Part shown: positions 7,579 through 13,025 of the stretch, piece by piece
Numbering within the stretch: the first letter of the stretch is position 1
Layout: each line of letters starts with the position of its first letter
Program-made: the position numbers and the translations under genes
Assembly (NCBI GenBank): GCA_002688965.1
Contig: NZEE01000066.1
Coordinates: 1-14,774 of the forward strand
Reading direction: 5' to 3'
Length of the DNA: 14,774 nucleotides
From: an archaeon
Lineage (GTDB): Archaea > Aenigmatarchaeota > Aenigmatarchaeia > GW2011-AR5 > GCA-2688965
The notes under the pieces: generated by a model
What the model saw: only the letters and a program-made list of their open reading frames with translations
Told to the model about the DNA's origin: nothing
The model's database searches: none

Positions 7579-7787
7579 GGCCTCACCTCATGAGTTCAGC
7601 ATGTCTAACAGCCTGGCCGAAAAAACTTTTGCTTTTGATTATCTTATTTGATTCACAAAAGTGAAAGTTTTTGACTTATAACTAGGGAGCGTTATAAGTT
7701 AGTTATCGCTAGTATCCCTATTTGTTAATCACTGACTAGCCAGTGTATTATTAAACTAATAACACACAAGCATATTAATTTTTTTTC

Positions 7788-7798
7788 CTATTTAAAGC
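7788..7798 (-). promoter_or_regulatory. Probable S-layer promoter TATA box
   Basis: Read on minus, GCTTTAAATAG is a good archaeal TATA element. A start about 26 bp downstream would be near 7767, exactly at the 5' arm of the first leader hairpin. A second possible box, TTTATAAA at about 7853-7860, is palindromic and would give a longer leader. Confidence 0.5.
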
Positions 7799-7922
7799 TT
7801 ATCTCTAATACCTTCGGAAAATCCTCCTAAAACCCCCAATTCTGATAGTTTGTTTATAAAGGTTGTGTTACTTCTCAAAATAACAACAGATACAAGACCA
7901 ATTAAAATTAGCCCCTAGAGAA

Positions 7923-7945
7923 TATAAGGGATAAAATCCCATATA
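7923..7945. repeat. 23-bp inverted repeat between divergent promoters
   Basis: TATA-A-GGGAT-AAA-ATCCC-A-TATA: two 10-base arms around a 3-base centre with one mismatch. It lies upstream of both the S-layer promoter and the winged-helix gene's TATA box, a natural operator position. The GGGAT/ATCCC core also occurs in the S-layer terminator. Operator function is inferred from symmetry and position only. Confidence 0.4.
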
Positions 7946-7960
7946 ACAAAAAAACATAAA

Positions 7961-7970
7961 CTTTATATAT
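7961..7970 (+). promoter_or_regulatory. TATA box for winged-helix regulator gene
   Basis: CTTTATATAT is a consensus-like archaeal TATA element. Transcription would begin near 7990, giving a leader of about 75 nt before the ATG at 8068, unlike most genes here, which look leaderless. Confidence 0.55.
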
Positions 7971-8009
7971 CTAAACAAACACACCATATATGTGATTTAG
8001 CCTAGATTT

Positions 8010-8067
8010 GTGACAAAGTCACCTAACCAGGAAAGGTGAGTGTCAGGAAAACCTGGGTTTTCCTACA
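8010..8067 (+). promoter_or_regulatory. Switch-like leader with SD-to-start hairpin
   Basis: The leader contains a hairpin GTGAC-AAA-GTCAC (8010-8022), a Shine-Dalgarno AAGGTGAG (8033-8040), and a second hairpin AGGAAAACC/GGTTTTCCT (8045-8053, 8056-8064) between SD and ATG. The SD is 27 nt from the ATG in sequence, but folding the second hairpin removes 20 nt and leaves 7. Competing pairings exist: TCACCT (8019-8024) is a perfect complement of AGGTGA (8034-8039) and would hide the SD while breaking the first hairpin. AACCAGG (8025-8031) can pair with 8052-8059 and break the second. Read by eye; regulation is inferred. Confidence 0.5.
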
Positions 8068-8424
8068 ATGGCAGACAAAAAAAGAACAAAAACAAGATAT
8101 ATCTCACTTAATGTAAATGAAGCTGGCTTTGTATCAAAGATAGTTGGTGGAAAAAAAGCTCATGATTTTTCAGATGTAACCCTCTTAAGAAAGTTATTAA
8201 GTAATGAAAAATCACGGATTCTTCATGCTTTAAAATTCAAAAAACCTAGATCAATTTACTCTTTAGCTAAGTTACTTGGTAGAGACTTTAAATCAGTACA
8301 TGAAGACTTGAAACTTCTTGAAAGATTTGGCTTTATTGAGTTTCATGCTGAAAAAAAAGGAAAAAGAGAGTCATTAGCACCTGTCTTAGTAGTAGATGAA
8401 ATTAATTTAGCAGTTCGTGTTTAA
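8068..8424 (+). CDS. Winged-helix transcriptional regulator (COG4190-like)
   Basis: A 118-residue predicted DNA-binding protein. Residues 45-57 (NEKSRILHALKF) form the first helix, and residues 60-90 (PRSIYSLAKLLGRDFKSVHEDLKLLERFGFI) form a clear helix-turn-helix, with SVHEDLKLLERFG the recognition helix. Residues 91-118 form the wing and end in EINLAV, as in the COG4190/HVO_A0114-type regulators. The basic N-terminal stretch (KKRTKTRYISLNV) may add DNA contacts. It is divergent from the S-layer gene and separated from it by the long regulatory gap, so it is a candidate S-layer regulator and possibly autoregulated; this is inference from position. Initiation is unusual because a hairpin sits between SD and ATG. 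No toxin partner is adjacent, so an antitoxin role is not supported. Confidence 0.8.
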   Translation: MADKKRTKTRYISLNVNEAGFVSKIVGGKKAHDFSDVTLLRKLLSNEKSRILHALKFKKPRSIYSLAKLLGRDFKSVHEDLKLLERFGFIEFHAEKKGKRESLAPVLVVDEINLAVRV

Positions 8425-8448
8425 TTTTAACTAATTATCTAAATCTTA

Positions 8449-9003
8449 TCACACATTCTTACAAATTCTTAATCTTGTAACTAAATCTCCTGAATCAACA
8501 CTTAGCAAAACACTTGCTCCTTTCACTACCCCAGCACACTCCCCACCCTCCACTTTTAAAATCTCATCAGGCTCACCAGAGTCATCCCTTTGGGACCCAC
8601 CACCTGAATCATCCCTATCATCTCTATGAAAAACATCAAACTCATAAGCATTTATCACACTTTCAGTTTTCATTAAATCTTCCATCATATCTTGCAATGT
8701 TTCCTCAAGATAATCACAAGCCATCTCCCCAAGATTCTCACATCTTTTATTTCTATAACAACTTTTAATCAAATCTTCCATAGTATCATATTCTGGTTCA
8801 AACACTAAAGCACAATCTGTTGTATAATCAAGAACAACCCCCAACATGTTTTCAACTTCAACACTTTCTTTTTCATCAGGTCCCTTCCTAACACTTATCA
8901 CAAGAAACACCATTAAAGCAATAACTACAAGCACAACTATTAACACAAATCCAACTATCTCTTGTTGTCCTTTACTGTTATTTTTTATCTTCCGCAGTTT
9001 CAT
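8449..9003 (-). CDS. Prepilin-like protein, class III signal peptide
   Basis: A 184-residue protein and the last gene of the six-gene minus operon. The N-terminus is typical of an archaeal type IV pilin-like precursor: a basic head (MKLRKIKNNSKG), a processing site at G|QQE, then a hydrophobic helix (IVGFVLIVVLVVIALMVFLV, residues 16-35), with Glu soon after the cut. The extracellular part is acidic with six cysteines (TDCALVF, KSCYRNKRC, MACDYL, GGECAG, RICKNV) and a flexible Asp/Gly/Ser-rich insert at about 127-145 (HRDDRDDSGGGSQRDDSG). The signal peptide class is recognised; the exact pilin family is not. The ATG at 9003 lacks a Shine-Dalgarno sequence, and a 36-bp gap separates it from the gene before it. 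It is convergent with the winged-helix gene, 24 bp away. Confidence 0.8.
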   Translation of the reverse strand: MKLRKIKNNSKGQQEIVGFVLIVVLVVIALMVFLVISVRKGPDEKESVEVENMLGVVLDYTTDCALVFEPEYDTMEDLIKSCYRNKRCENLGEMACDYLEETLQDMMEDLMKTESVINAYEFDVFHRDDRDDSGGGSQRDDSGEPDEILKVEGGECAGVVKGASVLLSVDSGDLVTRLRICKNV

Positions 9004-9017
9004 TTTTTGTCTTTATT

Positions 9018-9052
9018 AGGAAGGTGAGTGTCAGGAAACCTAGGTTTCATAC
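9018..9052 (+). repeat. Second copy of the SD-hairpin element
   Basis: AAGGTGAGTGTCAGGAAA at 9021-9038 is identical to 8033-8050. Both copies continue into an inverted repeat: GAAACCT/AGGTTTC here (9034-9047) and GGAAAACC/GGTTTTCC at 8046-8063. The extra A in one left arm is matched by an extra T in the right arm, so symmetry is kept. Here no ATG or ORF follows on plus, and the element overlaps the stop codon of the minus gene ending at 9040. Confidence 0.6.
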
Positions 9053-9552
9053 ACCCCCACTAATAATTTACCAACTTCACATTTTTCATAATTAGAACCC
9101 CTTTCTCGCATTTTCTTACAAATATTTACATAACCTGAGAACTCTTCACTACTTGTCTGCCCAGAATCATAAACTTCCCAATAATTACAATTAAGCCCAG
9201 GACATTTTTTGCTTCCTTCAGTTTCAAATGAAGGATAAACTTTGTAAACTTTCACAGATGCCACAGGCCAAAACTCAGCATAATCATCAGACAAACCAGC
9301 AGCAAGTACATTTAATTTATCCTCATCAACACATAATCCTTCTGTTAAATCACAGTTTAATTCAGGCATGTTTCTAATAACTTCTATAGATGAAAGTGCT
9401 TGTTGTTTCTGCAAATCAGCAGCATTCCTTCCAATTGAACGCGACTGCCAACTAACAAAAAACAACCCCACCAATGTAAAGAAGATAAATACAGCCACAA
9501 TCATAAACGCCATCTGCTGGATTTTCATTTGCCCCCCCTCCCTATTCATCAT
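9040..9552 (-). CDS. Prepilin-like single-helix protein
   Basis: About 170 residues, part of the six-gene minus operon. From the chosen start the protein begins MMNREGGQMKIQQMAFMIVA: a short polar head, a plausible G|Q prepilin cut, then a helix ending in TLVGLFFVSW. The rest is extracellular, with six cysteines (NCDLTEGLC, KKCPGLNC, NICKK, YEKCEVG). Start choice is open. ATGs at 9558, 9552 and 9549, and a GTG at 9567, lie around the stop of the upstream gene; 9552 gives a TGATG stop-start overlap. A later ATG at 9528 follows the purine run AGGGAGGGGGG, which reads as a strong Shine-Dalgarno, but would remove the prepilin site. The KIQQMAF core is a pattern I associate with DPANN pilin-like proteins, from memory. 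Function: probable pilus or pseudopilus subunit. Confidence 0.75.
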   Translation of the reverse strand: MMNREGGQMKIQQMAFMIVAVFIFFTLVGLFFVSWQSRSIGRNAADLQKQQALSSIEVIRNMPELNCDLTEGLCVDEDKLNVLAAGLSDDYAEFWPVASVKVYKVYPSFETEGSKKCPGLNCNYWEVYDSGQTSSEEFSGYVNICKKMRERGSNYEKCEVGKLLVGVYET

Positions 9553-10553
9553 CACCATACCCCGCACAACTCCCTTTTATTTTTCTCTTCAACTTGCTTA
9601 ACAAAAACATTCAAAGAAAGCAAGTCATCAGATGTAGAGTTCATAGCCATACCTTCTATTAAAAACAAATCAGGCTTAAGATTAGTACTACAATCTCTTC
9701 CATTCATTAAATCAGCTTTAGCTCCAAATATCTCAGCAATCTTAGCAGTTCTATACAGCAATCTCTTAACATTACAATTATAAATTTCTTTATCAGAAAA
9801 AATACCCCCATACATTAAACCACCAACATATTCTATTCTCCCATCATCCTTCATAATACTTCCTTCTGTATAAACTCCCAAATTTCTATCACAATCAGAA
9901 ACACAAGCCCCATAAACAACAACATCCCGACTTCCACATTGAGATGCACTTCCAGAACCAAAACAAACCTTTACCTCACTATCAGAACTAGTGCAATTTT
10001 CAATTGCAATATTTGGTATTCCTAAACCAAGAATTTCATCATTAATTTTATCAGGTGCATCAATAAAACAATATTCTCCAGACATCAAGAAAATTAAATC
10101 AGCAACTTTATAAGGAAATTTAAATGGTTTTGAAAAAACATAATATTCCTTCCCAGAATTAGAAGGATTTGAAAATATATATTTATTAGGAATACTTATT
10201 TCAGCCCCAGGCAACCCCCACTCCTCCCCAACATTTGAACGAGAAGAAACTGAAATACTATTTCTCCCAAACCCCCCGCCTGTAGTACTTCCTCGATTAT
10301 CTCCCCCAGCCCCATCAAAACACCAGTTATTTATCCTTGTTTCATCATGAAAAATAATCTTCCCAAAACTCCCCTCTGCAAACCCCGCCTGCATTGGATC
10401 TGTTATAATAGAAATTTGCTTTGCAATTTCAGTATCACTCTGAAACCTCGCAGTATCTCCCAACCGCGTCGCCCCATAGACAGCTAACACTAATATCATT
10501 CCCCCTGCGATTATCGCAAATAGCCAGACAAAGTTGAATTCTGCACGTTTCAT
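9552..10553 (-). CDS. Cys-rich protein with N-terminal helix, pilin-operon member
   Basis: A 333-residue protein beginning MKRAEFNFVWLFAIIAGGMI: a two-residue basic head and a helix to about residue 30, then a large extracellular domain. There is no classical G|Q prepilin cut, but Glu5 and the very short head resemble a mature pilin N-terminus. The outside part has about ten cysteines, including CVSDC at about 217-221, a Gly/Ser-rich loop at 82-95, and an NCT sequon. The C-terminal third (RTAKIAEIFGAKADLMNGRDC) is likely helical. The start ATG overlaps the methyltransferase stop (ATGA), and a GGGAGG ribosome binding site lies inside the end of that gene. The 3' end overlaps the next pilin-like gene. 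I know no specific function; a large structural or tip subunit of a surface appendage is a reasonable guess. Confidence 0.75.
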   Translation of the reverse strand: MKRAEFNFVWLFAIIAGGMILVLAVYGATRLGDTARFQSDTEIAKQISIITDPMQAGFAEGSFGKIIFHDETRINNWCFDGAGGDNRGSTTGGGFGRNSISVSSRSNVGEEWGLPGAEISIPNKYIFSNPSNSGKEYYVFSKPFKFPYKVADLIFLMSGEYCFIDAPDKINDEILGLGIPNIAIENCTSSDSEVKVCFGSGSASQCGSRDVVVYGACVSDCDRNLGVYTEGSIMKDDGRIEYVGGLMYGGIFSDKEIYNCNVKRLLYRTAKIAEIFGAKADLMNGRDCSTNLKPDLFLIEGMAMNSTSDDLLSLNVFVKQVEEKNKRELCGVW

Positions 10554-11344
10554 TTTTTCCTCCCAATAAAATAATCTGTGTAAAATTTCTTTTTCTTATT
10601 TAATTCATAAATTCCAGAATCTAGTTTTTTAAATTTCTTTTCAAATTTTTTCACAGGAACATGCCCAAGCAATGCAAATACTCCGCCTTTTTTCAAATGT
10701 TTATGTGGAATTTCCAGAATTTTATCTAATTCTTCATCATCAAAATAACTACTACTCCCAAAACTAAAAAAACTCATAACTAAATCAAATTTCTTTTTGA
10801 GATTAAGTTTTCTTACATCTTTTTTAATAAACTTACAACCTTGCAAACCTTTTCTTTTTTTAGCTTGCTTTAACATTCCCTCGCTATAATCAACTAAAGT
10901 TACAGGCCCAAATCCCGCCTTAACAAACATTTCTGTTATTATCCCACTCCCAGCCCCCAAATCCAGCACTTCCCCCCCCTTAATATGCTTTTTTAATTTC
11001 TTAATTAAAAATTCTGCTGCTTTTATGTTCTGTCCTTTTGCAGTAAATTTTAAACCATGATCATAATCTTTTGCCCACTTATCATAATATTTTTTCATTT
11101 CTTCTTTTGTCCAATTAATCGGCAAATAAAGATTTCCTGAAAAAGTCAGATATTTTTTATATAATTGTATTCTTTTTCCTTGTTTTCCTTTTTTATCTAA
11201 AAACACTGAAATAAAACTTGTTCTTTTTGGAAGTCCCTCAACCTTAATCCAAGCAGGCCTTCTATTCTTAGTTTTCTCAAAACTTAGTTTATATTTTTCA
11301 GAATTCTTTATTCTTACAGCCCGATAATATCCTCTAAGTTTCAT
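10550..11344 (-). CDS. Class I SAM-dependent methyltransferase
   Basis: A 264-residue protein. The C-terminal two-thirds is a Rossmann-type methyltransferase: motif I VLDLGAGSG at residues 126-134, the acidic end of strand 2 at Asp152 (TLVDYSEGML), KKDV at 174-177 before strand 4, FDLVMSFFSFG at 186-196, and LKKGGVFALLGH at 217-228. Residues 78-100 (NWTKEEMKKYYDKWAKDYDHG) match the usual lead-in helix of UbiE-like enzymes. The first 75 residues form a separate basic, strand-rich region (RRPAWIKVEGLPKRTSFISV) of unknown role, perhaps for substrate contact. The substrate cannot be told. Its place inside a pilin-like operon allows protein methylation or a biosynthetic role. AAAAGGAG lies 5 nt before the ATG. 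It overlaps the upstream gene by 11 bp and the downstream one by ATGA. Confidence 0.85.
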   Translation of the reverse strand: MKLRGYYRAVRIKNSEKYKLSFEKTKNRRPAWIKVEGLPKRTSFISVFLDKKGKQGKRIQLYKKYLTFSGNLYLPINWTKEEMKKYYDKWAKDYDHGLKFTAKGQNIKAAEFLIKKLKKHIKGGEVLDLGAGSGIITEMFVKAGFGPVTLVDYSEGMLKQAKKRKGLQGCKFIKKDVRKLNLKKKFDLVMSFFSFGSSSYFDDEELDKILEIPHKHLKKGGVFALLGHVPVKKFEKKFKKLDSGIYELNKKKKFYTDYFIGRKK

Positions 11345-11651
11345 CTTGTCTCCTTTTTATTTTATTAAAAATCCACCCAACTATAAAGCCAAGAATCGTC
11401 AATTGTATTATTGGCATCAAAATACCAATTGCTTCAAAGGTGTCCCAAATTCTCCAAAGAATATTTGCCAAAGGGTAAGAAGTAAACTTGGCTATTAAAA
11501 TTAATATCTCACAATAAGTTGATGGAGGCCCCATCTGAAACCTAACACAATAACCTAAAGAAAGAACACTAACGAGAGCGATTAAAAAACCTATAACAAA
11601 TCCAATAAAACCTCCCCTTTTAATATAACTCCAATTTTTCCAGTTCATCAT
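11334..11651 (-). CDS. Small three-helix membrane protein
   Basis: A 105-residue protein: a short polar start with KRGG, helices at about residues 13-35 (FIGFVIGFLIALVSVLSLGY), 46-60 and 77-96 (ILMPIIQLTILGFIVGWIF), and a basic end (NKIKRRQDET). Two cysteines (GYCVRF, TYCEIL) flank the first extracellular loop. Small proteins with this pattern, KRGG at the start and GWIFNKIKR at the end, are frequent in DPANN genomes in my experience, without known function. It resembles in style, though not clearly in sequence, the 171-residue membrane protein encoded at 13539. The ATG overlaps the Lrp gene's stop, and it overlaps the methyltransferase gene by 11 bp, so it is translated from the same mRNA. 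Confidence 0.7.
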   Translation of the reverse strand: MMNWKNWSYIKRGGFIGFVIGFLIALVSVLSLGYCVRFQMGPPSTYCEILILIAKFTSYPLANILWRIWDTFEAIGILMPIIQLTILGFIVGWIFNKIKRRQDET

Positions 11652-12100
11652 TCCAACTCCACAAATTCTGATTTAATTTGTTTCAAGACAGTTATTGAAA
11701 TTGTTTTAATAAATCCATATTTTTTAATTGCACTTTTTACCCATTCATAATACTCATCTACATCTTTTACCCTCAATCTTATCAATAGTTCATAATCTCC
11801 TGTTACAATATCAACACTCTCAACATTAGGATCCTTGGCTATTTGTTCAGCAACCTTCTCAGGCTCTGCATATTTCTCCCGAGTTAAATTAGCTAAAATA
11901 TCTACACAATACCCCCTCCCGATTTTTTTATAATCAAAAACAGCCCCATAAGATCTTATTGCACCTTCTTTTTCTAATCTTTTTATGTTATAGTGAAGCG
12001 TTGTCGAGGGTTGTTTTAGTTTTCTTGCTAACTGAGCTATCTGAGGAGTACAATATCCTGTTTTAAGTAATTCTATTAATTTATTCCTAATATCTTTCAT
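11648..12100 (-). CDS. Lrp/AsnC family transcriptional regulator
   Basis: A 150-residue regulator with the full two-domain layout. Residues 15-47 are a winged helix-turn-helix (TPQIAQLARKLKQPSTTLHYNIKRLEKEGAI), linked by YGAVFDYKKIG to a RAM/AsnC effector-binding domain at about 65-140, with the typical VTGDYELLIRLRVKD segment at 99-113 that carries the Gly-Asp-Tyr of the ligand pocket. Length is normal. It heads the six-gene surface-protein operon, so it probably controls its own operon in response to a small molecule such as an amino acid; that ligand is a family expectation, not visible here. A TATA element (CTTATAAAT, 12136-12128 on minus) is about 30 bp from the ATG, so the mRNA is nearly leaderless. 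Confidence 0.9.
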   Translation of the reverse strand: MKDIRNKLIELLKTGYCTPQIAQLARKLKQPSTTLHYNIKRLEKEGAIRSYGAVFDYKKIGRGYCVDILANLTREKYAEPEKVAEQIAKDPNVESVDIVTGDYELLIRLRVKDVDEYYEWVKSAIKKYGFIKTISITVLKQIKSEFVELE

Positions 12101-12203
12101 TTTACTATAATCGTATAATATTCAACTATTTATAAGTTTTTTGCTTATTTTTCGAATAATCTACAACAATATATATTAAGATAAGTGTTTTTAGTGTATT
12201 AAG
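12101..12203. promoter_or_regulatory. Divergent promoters of Lrp operon and small-gene cassette
   Basis: Minus: CTTATAAAT at 12136-12128 serves the Lrp gene. Plus: ATATATATTA at 12169-12178 is about 30 bp before the ATG at 12204. Both leaders would be only a few nucleotides. ATAAG/CTTAT repeats (12132-12148) and a TATAATCGTATAAT dyad next to the Lrp start are candidate Lrp binding sites, by symmetry only. Confidence 0.5.
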
Positions 12204-12461
12204 ATGGGAAACCAAAATCAAGAATCAGAAATAGTAAGGAGAATAAATAGCTTAGCAAGAAGCGAGTTTGAGCTAGTTATCTTAGATAGTACTACAGGGA
12301 TAGTTTATCAAAGAAATCTTGATTGGGAATGGGCAGGAGGGAATTTATATAATTCTCTAGGACAAGTTAGCCAAGAAGATATACCAAATCTCCATCCCAG
12401 AGTCCATATAAATGAGAATTTTTGGGAAGAAGTAAAAGATCATAGATGGAGTGCAAGTTAA
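12204..12461 (+). CDS. Small soluble protein of unknown function, cassette gene 1
   Basis: An 85-residue polar protein with no membrane helix and no signal peptide. Residues 1-20 are helical and charged, followed by strand-like FELVILDSTTGIVYQRN and a Trp-rich end (DWEWAGG, NENFWEE, DHRWSAS). No family recognised. It begins a run of four plus-strand genes, has its own TATA box at normal spacing and would be leaderless. The end of the gene (GGAGTG, 12448-12453) supplies a Shine-Dalgarno for the next gene. Confidence 0.6.
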   Translation: MGNQNQESEIVRRINSLARSEFELVILDSTTGIVYQRNLDWEWAGGNLYNSLGQVSQEDIPNLHPRVHINENFWEEVKDHRWSAS

Positions 12462-12462
12462 A

Positions 12463-12702
12463 ATGGAAACACAAGAAAATCAACCAAGAGAAGAAGATTT
12501 TTGTCCTATTTGTGGAGATGATATGTTTTCAGGAGTAGATAGACATAGATGTCCAAAAAATGTACTTGCAGGTATAGATGCAGCACATACCAACGCCCTC
12601 AGAAATGACCCTAATTTTGCGAGCTTGCATGAAAGAGTTTTTGCTCAAAGATTATATGATGGATTCGCTATGTTAAATCAATATGGAGCAGAAGGAAGAT
12701 GA
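12463..12702 (+). CDS. Small zinc-knuckle protein, cassette gene 2
   Basis: 79 residues from the ATG at 12463; a GTG at 12451 would add four residues but would leave the GGAGTG Shine-Dalgarno inside the gene. Residues 14-31 read CPICGDDMFSGVDRHRCP, giving likely zinc ligands Cys14, Cys17, His28 and Cys30, as in small zinc ribbons that bind nucleic acid or protein. The remaining 48 residues are helical (AGIDAAHTNALRN, FASLHERVFAQRLYDGFAML). The zinc site is visible; its target is unknown. The start is one base after the previous stop, and the end overlaps the next gene by ATGA, so this is a tight operon. Confidence 0.65.
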   Translation: METQENQPREEDFCPICGDDMFSGVDRHRCPKNVLAGIDAAHTNALRNDPNFASLHERVFAQRLYDGFAMLNQYGAEGR

Positions 12703-12965
12703 CATATCTTTGTTTTTTAGCACAGGCAGCTGTCTGTAGACAAGCTTTGGATAAGGCCTTGCCAGAAATGCAAAAACATTATGGAGATGATTATTTGAGT
12801 AGTCAGGATGTTAAAGATACCATTGGAAGTATTGCCATCTTTAATATGCAAAAAAAAATCAGAGATGGACAGGTCATAGGACTTTCCGAATCACATGATT
12901 GTAGTCTCATAGGCAGACTTGCAGCAGAAATTCCAAAAATGTATGAAGAAGCATTAAGGAAGTGA
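12699..12965 (+). CDS. Small helical protein of unknown function, cassette gene 3
   Basis: An 88-residue protein whose ATG overlaps the previous stop (ATGA). The start MTYLCFLAQAAVCRQALDKA could be mistaken for a signal peptide but is too polar and looks like an amphipathic helix. The rest is helical and charged, with three cysteines in all (YLCF, AVCRQ, HDCSL). No family recognised. Overlap with the zinc-knuckle gene suggests that the two products work together. A weak Shine-Dalgarno (GGAAG) lies just before the ATG. Confidence 0.55.
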   Translation: MTYLCFLAQAAVCRQALDKALPEMQKHYGDDYLSSQDVKDTIGSIAIFNMQKKIRDGQVIGLSESHDCSLIGRLAAEIPKMYEEALRK

Positions 12966-13025
12966 TTTCTTTTATACTCACTAAGGTGAGATTAACTAAA
13001 TTTGCCGAGAGGCAGGAGAAATAAA
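12966..13025 (+). promoter_or_regulatory. Leader before cassette gene 4 with two small hairpins
   Basis: CTCAC-TAAG-GTGAG (12977-12990) pairs a GGTGAG Shine-Dalgarno-like sequence with its complement. TGCC-GAGA-GGCA (13003-13014) is a short stem with a GNRA-type loop just before the working AGGAG (13014-13018). A TTG at 13002 could be an alternative start using the first SD. Whether the structures regulate is unknown. Confidence 0.35.

Larger units (their letters stand above)
7526..7767 (-). promoter_or_regulatory. Long structured 5' leader of S-layer mRNA
   Basis: Read on minus, from a predicted start near 7767, the leader holds several perfect inverted repeats. There is an 11-bp 5'-terminal hairpin (7767-7757 with 7753-7743, one G-U). 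CACTG/CAGTG (7745-7741, 7734-7730) has loop GCTAGT. ACTTATAAC/GTTATAAGT (7699-7691, 7682-7674) has loop GCTCCCTA. AAAAACTTT/AAAGTTTTT (7672-7664, 7629-7621) encloses a small hairpin. GCCTT-GATA-AAGGC (7581-7568) comes just before the ribosome binding site. The two central loops are complementary to adjacent linker segments (7713-7708 and 7720-7715), so a pseudoknotted fold is possible. Pairings were read by eye; the transcript start is inferred. Confidence 0.55.

Noticed and set aside
7590..7664. 24-codon plus-strand ORF antisense to the S-layer leader (MSSACLTAWPKKLLLLIILF...).
   Set aside because: No Shine-Dalgarno or TATA element at suitable spacing; overlaps a region better explained as structured RNA on the other strand.
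7600..7770. Possible C/D box or other known small RNA class in the 7526-8067 gap.
   Set aside because: No RTGATGA/CTGA box pair at correct spacing on either strand, and no tRNA-like arms; the leader interpretation fits better.
8068..8424. Winged-helix protein as antitoxin of a toxin-antitoxin pair.
   Set aside because: No small toxin-like gene on the same strand next to it; the following gene is a convergent prepilin-like protein.
12964..12975. GTGATTTCTTTT repeated at 13528-13539, after two gene ends.
   Set aside because: Short and T-rich; one copy includes a stop codon. It may be a T-tract terminator, but a special repeat cannot be argued.
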